Source of the DNA: an uncultured bacterium
Lineage (GTDB): Bacteria; Bacillota; Limnochordia; DTU080; JAAYLA01
Reading direction: 5' to 3'
DNA length: 6,651 nucleotides
Assembly (NCBI GenBank): GCA_937983075.1
Contig: CALKAQ010000110.1
Span: 1 to 6,651, forward strand
A model generated the notes under the pieces. The model did not search any database. It saw only the letters and a program-made list of their open reading frames with translations, and was not told where the DNA came from. Shown one piece after another: positions 1 through 5,522 of this stretch. Position numbers and translations under genes: made by a program. The first letter of the stretch is position 1. The number at the start of each line of letters is the position of its first letter.

Positions 1-193
1 TAGTCACCGACCTGCACGCTGGAATCCAATTTACACCACTTGACGGGACGTGACCAGAAACCGAGGTGGTGGTAAAAAGCCAGGCGAAAACGACATCCTC
101 TCGGAAGTAAGTCGAGGCATGTCAAAAATGGCTTTCTGTCCTTCGGCGGCTGTACAATTGACATCGAACTCAACGGCTGGAGGGGGAGGGGCT

Positions 194-340
194 TCAGCCA
201 AGTATGACATATCGACAGTTCTGCCTTGAACCATCCTCTGCCGCGAATATGAAGAGGACATAAAGGTTACGTAAAACTTTACGGTCAAGCTGCTCGGCCT
301 CAATAGATGTGCTGGCCAAATAGTCCATGCTCTGCGTCAT
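194..340 (-). CDS. Possible small hypothetical protein, 48 residues
   Basis: Begins with ATG at 340 behind GGAG (346-349) with a 5-nt spacer and stops with TGA at 196-194. The predicted product starts MTQSMDYLASTSIEAEQLDR and continues with a short hydrophobic run (LYVLFIFAA). I recognise no family. It lies 56 nt after the winged-helix stop on the same strand, across the hairpin. The good ribosome binding site is the main support. It may equally be a remnant of a longer gene or a chance ORF; it overlaps a 90-codon TTG-initiated frame that lacks a ribosome binding site. Confidence 0.35.
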   Translation of the reverse strand: MTQSMDYLASTSIEAEQLDRKVLRNLYVLFIFAAEDGSRQNCRYVILG

Positions 341-368
341 TTAGGCTCCAAATCTTGCCTTTTTGTAG

Positions 369-395
369 CGAGAACTGAGCGACCAACAGCTCTCG
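369..395 (-). terminator. Hairpin just after the winged-helix stop codon (terminator-like, no U tract)
   Basis: On the minus strand CGAGAGCTG and CAGTTCTCG pair over 9 bp (one G-U) around a 9-nt loop, beginning 2 nt after the TAA at 399-397. The pair at 374/390 is G-U in minus-strand RNA but A-C in plus-strand RNA, so the structure fits minus-strand transcription better. It is followed by CTACAAAAAGG rather than U residues, so it is not a canonical intrinsic terminator; it could protect the 3' end or cause weak termination. Confidence 0.35.
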
Positions 396-396
396 A

Positions 397-969
397 TTAC
401 GTTCCTTCATCTTTCAGCCACTTTCGCCCCCGCTCAGAGATTTCCCAGACGCCGACCGGCGAGTCGCTTTTCATCAACCCTTCACGCACAAGGGTGTTTC
501 GACACCATTGCGCCGTGTTTCTCCAGCGGGCGGTGCGTGGATCGGAACGAAGGGGTTCTTTGTCGTAACTGTTGAGCACGTCGTTCATCTTTGATTCGAC
601 TCTATCCAGTACTTCCCGAGTGCGTCCCGATCCCCCGAGTTCGATCAACGTTTCTAAAATAGGAATGCGGAACGCTTCTTCAGGGGTGCGCAAACCGCGC
701 GGTAATCTACGAATGACCCGCCGGGTCGTTTTGCGTTCTCTTGCCGTAAGCCCTTTGATGGATCTAGATAAGGTATTCCACTCCCGTTGCAAGGCTTTGA
801 TTTTGTCCCGAAAATCCGCAAGACTCTCGGCCTGGGCAACGGCTTGGCGTGCTTTGTCGTAGTCGCCCGTACGGAAAGCCTCGGCTCCGGACTCGTTGAG
901 GCCACTCACAATCGCTTCGATTTCTTCCAACAGAATCTCAAAAGCGGCCTGGACTTCGTTCGTTTCCAA
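397..969 (-). CDS. Winged-helix protein with a C-terminal Mrr_N-like domain
   Basis: A 190-residue protein starting at TTG. Residues 1-90 are helical and charged, with a helix pair around GAEAFRTGDYDKARQAVAQA and a following segment ending LQREW. Residues about 97-188 match the Mrr_N winged-helix pattern: FRIPILETLIELGG (100-113), a helix REVLDRV, a conserved RW..TAQWCRNTLVREGL region (149-165) and the wing GVWEISERGRKWL (173-185). Known: Mrr_N is the DNA-binding part of Mrr-type restriction endonucleases. Here the catalytic PD-(D/E)XK domain is absent and the winged helix is at the C-terminus, so nuclease activity is not expected. Lying 202 bp downstream of hsdR on the same strand, it could be a DNA-binding regulator or an accessory factor of the R-M locus. 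This role is inferred from position only. Confidence 0.8.
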   Translation of the reverse strand: METNEVQAAFEILLEEIEAIVSGLNESGAEAFRTGDYDKARQAVAQAESLADFRDKIKALQREWNTLSRSIKGLTARERKTTRRVIRRLPRGLRTPEEAFRIPILETLIELGGSGRTREVLDRVESKMNDVLNSYDKEPLRSDPRTARWRNTAQWCRNTLVREGLMKSDSPVGVWEISERGRKWLKDEGT

Positions 970-975
970 CTTGAA

Positions 976-982
976 CCCTCCC
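976..982 (-). promoter_or_regulatory. Ribosome binding site deciding the TTG start at 969
   Basis: GGGAGGG on the minus strand; its GGAGG core (977-981) is 7 nt upstream of TTG 969-967. The next in-frame ATG is deep inside the conserved domain (the Met of MNDVL), so the TTG start is well supported. Confidence 0.7.
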
Positions 983-1102
983 AGACGCTGCCACGAAAAC
1001 GTTCTCCCTTCGGTTACGACACATCAATCGGCACCCCTACGGCCCGACCGGCGAACCGACTACGTCACCGGCCTTCTTTTTTAAAACAAATCCCGTTTAG
1101 TA

Positions 1103-1111
1103 TGTATAACA
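1103..1111 (-). promoter_or_regulatory. Possible extended -10 promoter element for the winged-helix gene
   Basis: On the minus strand the sequence reads TG-T-TATACA, the TGn plus hexamer layout of an extended -10 element (TATACA matches TATAAT at four positions). No good -35 hexamer is found at 16-18 bp. A start here would leave a leader of roughly 125 nt before the TTG at 969. It is only a weak candidate. Confidence 0.2.
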
Positions 1112-1122
1112 GCAGGGCCCAT

Positions 1123-1138
1123 CGTTGACCGTGCAACG
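1123..1138. promoter_or_regulatory. Small dyad CGTTG-N6-CAACG, possible operator
   Basis: Perfect 5-bp inverted arms (1123-1127 and 1134-1138) around six bases, placed about 11 bp upstream of the extended -10-like element, which is where a -35 region would be. The downstream gene encodes a winged helix, so autoregulation is conceivable. Short dyads like this are common by chance. Confidence 0.2.
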
Positions 1139-1171
1139 TTTTCCCGGGTAGACGACGCGGGGTTAAGTCCC

Positions 1172-4100
1172 TCAAGAAACGACCCACTCCTTGCAGAGTT
1201 CTTCGGTTTGCTTAAGTACCAGTTCCGTCGCCTGTTCCCGCTTGTCCGGCGGATAGCCGTATTTCCGTAAGATGCGTTTGACCAATACCCGCAGTTGGGC
1301 GCGCGCACTCTCTCTTCGGCTCCAGTCCACAGTCACACTGTTGCGCACCCTATCCACCAACTCGCGGGCAATTCCCTTCAAAGTTTCATTCCCAAGGACC
1401 TGTACGGCGCTTTCATTGGCCGCCAACGCGTAGTAAAAGGCCACCTCGTCCTCGGAAAGCCCCAGTTTCTCACCCCGGCGGTGCGCGACCTGCATCTCTT
1501 TGGCGATGGCGATCAATTCCTCAATAACCTGTGCGGCCTCGATAGCCCGGTTGTGATACTTTTTGAGCGCTTGCTCGAGCAGCTCGGAAAAGGCCCGCGA
1601 TTGCACGACGTTCTTCCTGAAACGCACCCGGATTTCATCTTGCAAGAGTTTTTTCAGGGTCTCAACCGCCAGGTTCTTGTGAGGGAGTCCACGAACTTCC
1701 GAAAGAAACTCATCCGAAAGGATAGAGATGTCGGGCTTGTCCAACCCCGCCACAGCGAAGACGTTCACGACCTCCCGCCCGGAGACCGCCCTGGAGATGA
1801 GCTGACGCACCGCTGCCTCCAGCTCTTCCGGAGTGCGCTCCGACGCACTGACGGTAGTCTTGACCAGCATGGCGCGGATCTCCTGAAACAGGGCCACCTC
1901 GTCGCGGATCGCCAACGCCGCCTCGTGCGGCACCGCCAGCGCAAAGGCCTTCGAGAGGGCCGTCACGGCATCCAGGTAGCGCTTCTTACCGTCCTGCTGG
2001 CCAAGAATGAAATCCATCGCCGCGGCGATGCCTTGCAAGCGCTCCTGTGGCTCGGCTTCCAGCAGCCGCCGATAGTCGAATCCATACAGGATGCCGCGGA
2101 CGACTTCGTATTTTTCCTGCATCACCGCCACGGCTTCGCTCTGATCGAAAGCCGCTTTGCCGCGCCCGCCACTTTCCGCATACACAGCCAGCGCGTTCTT
2201 GAGCGAATTGGCAATGCCCAGATAATCCACCACCAGCCCGCCGGGCTTATCGCGAAACACGCGGTTTACGCGGGCGATGGCTTGCATCAAGTTGTGGCCG
2301 CTCATCGGCTTGTCGATGTACATAGTGTGCAAACAGGGCGCATCGAAGCCGGTCAGCCACATGTCCCGCACGATCACCAGTTCCAGTTCGTCGTCCGGGT
2401 CCTTGAATCGTCGCGCCAGCAAATCGCGAGCCGTTTTGTTCCGTATGTGCGGCTGCCAATCGGCGGGATCCGAGGCGTCGCCAGTCATTACCACTTTGAT
2501 CTTGCCTTTGGCATCGTCGTCGCTATGCCACTCCGGGCGTAGCGCCGTGAGCGCTTTATACATCTCCACGCAGATGCGGCGGCTCATGCAGACGATCATG
2601 CCTTTGCCGAACAGCGCCTCGCGCCGACGCTCCCAATGCGCCACCAAATCCTCGGCCACAAGTCGAATGCGTTTTTCCGCCCCCACGAGTGCTTCTAGGG
2701 ACGCCCATTTGCTCTTCAGCCGTTCTCTGCGGGCGTCGTCTTCCTCATCTTCGGTGATCTCCTCAAACTCCTCATCCAGCCTCGGCTTTTCAGACTCCTC
2801 GAGTTCGATTTTCGCCAGGCGGCTTTCGTAGTAAATGGGTACCGTGGCGCCATCCTCCACCGCTCGCTGGATGTCGTAGATGGAAATGTAATCGCCGAAG
2901 ACCGCGCGGGTGTTGCGGTCGTCCTTTTCGATGGGCGTGCCGGTGAACCCGATGAACGAGGCGTTGGGCAGGGCGTCACGGATGTGGCGCGCGAAACCGT
3001 CGATAAAGTCGTACTGGCTGCGGTGAGCCTCGTCGGCGATGACCACGATGTTGCGCCGCTCGGAAAGCAGAGGGTAGCGATCGCCTTTGTTGTCGGGAAA
3101 GAACTTCTGGATGGTGGTGAAAATCACCCCACCGGAGGCCACCTGCAACAGTTCCCGCAAATGGGCGCGGCTTTCCGCCTGCACTGGTGTTTGCCGCAGA
3201 AGTTGCTGATTTGCGGCGAAGGTACCGAAGAGCTGGTCGTCCAAGTCGTTGCGGTCGGTGATGACGACTATGGTGGGATTTTCCATCGCCGGGTGGCGGA
3301 TGACTTTGCCGGCGTAGAACACCATGGAGAGGCTCTTGCCCGAGCCTTGGGTATGCCAGATGACGCCGGCGCGGCGATCGCCGAAGCGAGTTGCGTACTC
3401 GGCGGAAGGCTCTTTGACGGAAAAGGGGTCAGTCGCCTCGGCCTCGATGAATCGGGCATAAAGCGCATTCGGGTCGCCTTGGATGCCACAGGCAATCAAT
3501 GTGGAGGCCAGCGCTTGGTTGACGGCGTGATACTGATGATAGCCCGCGGCCTTCTTGGCGATGCCGGCCTTGCCACCGCCGTTATCCTCAAACGTAATGA
3601 AATTCAAGACATAATCCAAAAATCGGCGCGGCTCCAGCATGCCCCGCAGCAACGTCGTTATCCCCGCTTGGAGGACGCCCTCGCTCTGCTTTTCGTTGCC
3701 CGGCTCACGATAAAGGTCGGTGCCGTCGATGGTGCGCCAGGGCATGAAGCGGTCCCAGCCGCTCGTGAGCGTGCCGAAGCGCGCTTGCATGCCGTCGGAG
3801 ATCATCAAAAGTTCGTTGTAGGCAAACAGCGACGGGATTTCTTCCTTGTAGGTCTGAAGTTGATTGAACGCGGACCGCAAAGACGCCTGGACGGCGCCGG
3901 GATTTTTGAGTTCGACCACCACCAGCGGCAAGCCGTTGACGAAGAGCACGATATCCGGCCGCCGCTCCTTCTTGTTTTCGATCACGGTGAACTGATTGAC
4001 CGCCAGCCAGTCATTGTTTTCGGGATGCCCGATGTCCAGTAACCAGACTTTGCCGTGCTTTTCCCCTTCCGGTCCCATCCAGGAAACGTCCACGCCGTCG

Positions 4101-4381
4101 GTGAGCAGGCGGTGGAAGCGGCGGTTGTTTTCCACGATCGCTGGACTCTCAGACGTCAACACCTGGCGCAGCGCCTCTTCGATGGCAACCGGCGGCAGCT
4201 CGGGATTGATGCGCTCGAGGGCCTCCCGAAGGCGACCGACCAGCACTACGTCACTGTAACGCCCGCGTTCCGGCGAAGGTCCGTCCGGGGCAAGGTCGGG
4301 CCCGAAGGCAGTTTGCCAACCTAGGGCCTGTAGTTCGTCCAGGACCATCTTTTCGATAGCGTCTTCGGTAAGACTACTCAT
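1172..4381 (-). CDS. hsdR: Type I restriction enzyme R subunit HsdR (endonuclease and translocase)
   Basis: A complete 1069-residue HsdR, close to the ~1040 of EcoR124I. It hydrolyses ATP to pull DNA past the bound complex and cuts unmethylated DNA. N-terminal nuclease domain (HSDR_N): P142-D143, E157-L-K159 and the Q174-xxx-Y178 motif of type I PD-(D/E)XK nucleases. Superfamily 2 helicase motifs follow in order: Walker A HTQGSGKS (343-350), motif Ia ITDRNDLDDQL (374-384), DEAHRS (450-455), GFTGTP (478-483), WLTGFDAP (675-682) and QAIARVNRVF (700-709). An acidic stretch lies at 535-550. The C-terminal helical region ends with a VDWS motif (1018-1021) and KYGYPPD. All key residues are present, so the enzyme looks intact. 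ATG 4381 is preferred over an upstream in-frame TTG at 4420; it overlaps the abi stop as ATGAGTAG behind a weak AAGGCGGGA box, suggesting translational coupling. Confidence 0.97.
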   Translation of the reverse strand: MSSLTEDAIEKMVLDELQALGWQTAFGPDLAPDGPSPERGRYSDVVLVGRLREALERINPELPPVAIEEALRQVLTSESPAIVENNRRFHRLLTDGVDVSWMGPEGEKHGKVWLLDIGHPENNDWLAVNQFTVIENKKERRPDIVLFVNGLPLVVVELKNPGAVQASLRSAFNQLQTYKEEIPSLFAYNELLMISDGMQARFGTLTSGWDRFMPWRTIDGTDLYREPGNEKQSEGVLQAGITTLLRGMLEPRRFLDYVLNFITFEDNGGGKAGIAKKAAGYHQYHAVNQALASTLIACGIQGDPNALYARFIEAEATDPFSVKEPSAEYATRFGDRRAGVIWHTQGSGKSLSMVFYAGKVIRHPAMENPTIVVITDRNDLDDQLFGTFAANQQLLRQTPVQAESRAHLRELLQVASGGVIFTTIQKFFPDNKGDRYPLLSERRNIVVIADEAHRSQYDFIDGFARHIRDALPNASFIGFTGTPIEKDDRNTRAVFGDYISIYDIQRAVEDGATVPIYYESRLAKIELEESEKPRLDEEFEEITEDEEDDARRERLKSKWASLEALVGAEKRIRLVAEDLVAHWERRREALFGKGMIVCMSRRICVEMYKALTALRPEWHSDDDAKGKIKVVMTGDASDPADWQPHIRNKTARDLLARRFKDPDDELELVIVRDMWLTGFDAPCLHTMYIDKPMSGHNLMQAIARVNRVFRDKPGGLVVDYLGIANSLKNALAVYAESGGRGKAAFDQSEAVAVMQEKYEVVRGILYGFDYRRLLEAEPQERLQGIAAAMDFILGQQDGKKRYLDAVTALSKAFALAVPHEAALAIRDEVALFQEIRAMLVKTTVSASERTPEELEAAVRQLISRAVSGREVVNVFAVAGLDKPDISILSDEFLSEVRGLPHKNLAVETLKKLLQDEIRVRFRKNVVQSRAFSELLEQALKKYHNRAIEAAQVIEELIAIAKEMQVAHRRGEKLGLSEDEVAFYYALAANESAVQVLGNETLKGIARELVDRVRNSVTVDWSRRESARAQLRVLVKRILRKYGYPPDKREQATELVLKQTEELCKEWVVS

Positions 4382-5522
4382 TGACGATCCCGCCTTTGAT
4401 TTCTCGTGCCAGCCACTCAAGCAAGGGCTCTATCTGGTCTTCGCTCAAACCATCGATTTGTGCCAAACGCATGAGCCGCTTCAAGGTCACGCGCACCGTC
4501 GCCCGCTTCGATTTACGTTTCGACCAATCCGTCACCGCGAGCTGCTCCATCTCAGCGAGCAGCCTGTTCACGAAGCGCAGTACCTCCTGCGCTTGAGTGT
4601 CCTCGCCGTTCAACAAGCCGTGAATCACGAACTCATAAAGGGGATGAACCTTTGCCCGGTACCTTCCCTCATACGCATCGAGAAGCTGCAATTTCGATGG
4701 CTCTGGGGCCGGCTCCACCGGAGTCGTTGCCGTCTCCGAGGCCACGGCCTTGCCCGCCTCTGCGTCCGCTTCCGAGACAGGCTCGGGCTCTTGCTCGGGT
4801 TTTATGGTCGAAACATCCTGCAACGCTTCGAGCACACTTATGTAGGCCTGCCGGTCCAGGTGGTACAGTAACTCACTGGGCGGCACTCGGAGTTCGATGG
4901 CATCATCCGGTTGGTTGCCGGCCAGAATGCGCACCACCAGGACGCCTTCTTCGAGGTCTACCTCGCTCTCCAGCGTACATCCCGCGTCAATTCGCTCGTT
5001 CAGATGCCGAAAGCGGTCCGGCGGTTCTCTGGTAGTGCGGAGATTCGGTTGTTTACCATCATAGGCACTGAGGATTAAATCAATGACGGAATCGGCCGAC
5101 AGTAGATACACCCTCGCATGGCGGTTTGAAAGCGAGTCGAAAAAGCCGTCCTTACCGTGGGCCACAGTCCCGTCTTGATTGCGAAGCTGGTTCAGTGCTT
5201 CGGCAAGTTTGTTGTGTGCTGAAATTACCTTGCCCAGCGGACCCACACCACGCTGATCGCGTAGCCCCAAAGCCTCCACTACGCAGGAAAGCAGCTCCGT
5301 CGTCGAGGGCGCGGAAGATGCCGGTGGCGTGGCGCCAAGTTCGTTGATGACCGTCCAACACACTGTCTCTAAAAAGGATTTTGTTAACTCGATTAGACTG
5401 CTGCCTTCCTTCTCATACGTGTTCACGAGATCGTCGTAGTGCTGCCTCAGGTTTGGTGCATGGGGCCAGCGTTCGTACGCTGCTCGGAAAGCAGGGGCGA
5501 CCTCGTCCAACGCACGCTTCAC
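4374..5522 (-). CDS. Abortive infection (Abi-C-like) protein with an HsdR-like C-terminal tail, embedded between hsdS and hsdR
   Basis: A 382-residue protein by the GTG start at 5522. Seen: an N-terminal helical part; residues about 40-165 resemble the Abi_C (abortive infection C-terminus) family, with SSLIELTKSFLETVC near 41-55, LNQLRNQDGTVAHG at 110-123 and a following helix ARVYLLSADSVIDLIL. The R-N...H-G pair recalls the RX4-6H active site of HEPN ribonucleases, but R114 and H122 are separated by seven residues. Residues about 170-236 look alpha/beta and are not recognised. A Pro/Glu/Ala-rich linker (about 239-276) leads to a helical C-terminal domain whose DWS motif (332-334) and following basic helix match the HsdR tail. 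It overlaps hsdS by 4 bp and hsdR by 8 bp, so it is an integral operon member. No signal peptide or membrane segment is seen, so it is probably cytoplasmic. Known: Abi proteins halt infected cells. Inferred: it guards or is restrained by the R-M complex. Its biochemical activity is unproven. Confidence 0.85.
   Translation of the reverse strand: MKRALDEVAPAFRAAYERWPHAPNLRQHYDDLVNTYEKEGSSLIELTKSFLETVCWTVINELGATPPASSAPSTTELLSCVVEALGLRDQRGVGPLGKVISAHNKLAEALNQLRNQDGTVAHGKDGFFDSLSNRHARVYLLSADSVIDLILSAYDGKQPNLRTTREPPDRFRHLNERIDAGCTLESEVDLEEGVLVVRILAGNQPDDAIELRVPPSELLYHLDRQAYISVLEALQDVSTIKPEQEPEPVSEADAEAGKAVASETATTPVEPAPEPSKLQLLDAYEGRYRAKVHPLYEFVIHGLLNGEDTQAQEVLRFVNRLLAEMEQLAVTDWSKRKSKRATVRVTLKRLMRLAQIDGLSEDQIEPLLEWLAREIKGGIVNE

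Larger units (their letters stand above)
970..1171 (-). other. 202-bp non-coding gap between hsdR and the winged-helix gene
   Basis: No convincing gene lies here. It holds a 16-bp dyad (1123-1138), an extended -10-like element (1103-1111) and the winged-helix ribosome binding site (976-982). No canonical terminator for hsdR was found on the minus strand, so read-through into the winged-helix gene remains possible alongside a separate promoter. Confidence 0.6.

Noticed and set aside
31..303. 90-codon minus-strand frame starting at TTG 303
   Set aside because: No ribosome binding site precedes the TTG, the product is Pro-rich and unrecognised, and a better-initiated 48-codon frame overlaps it. 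A frameshifted remnant combining the two frames cannot be excluded.
1040..1083. GC-rich stretch followed by a T run on the plus strand, resembling an intrinsic terminator
   Set aside because: Only 4-bp stems (CCGG or GGCC) can be paired, and no plus-strand gene ends here.
995..1143. 9-bp inverted repeat GAAAACGTT / AACGTTTTC at 995-1003 and 1135-1143
   Set aside because: A 9-bp match over 200 bp is not improbable by chance, the arms are far apart, and one lies beside an unrelated dyad.
1295..2542. 415-codon open frame on the plus strand
   Set aside because: It is antisense to hsdR, where the minus strand encodes conserved helicase and C-terminal regions; its product looks like a low-complexity shadow translation and no family is recognised.
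2984..4042. 352-codon open frame on the plus strand
   Set aside because: Antisense to the HsdR nuclease and Walker A/DEAH region, whose motifs are unambiguous on the minus strand.
4379..4420. Longer hsdR start at TTG 4420
   Set aside because: An ATG at 4381 in the typical stop-start overlap is more likely, and the extra 13 residues do not look like an HsdR N-terminus.
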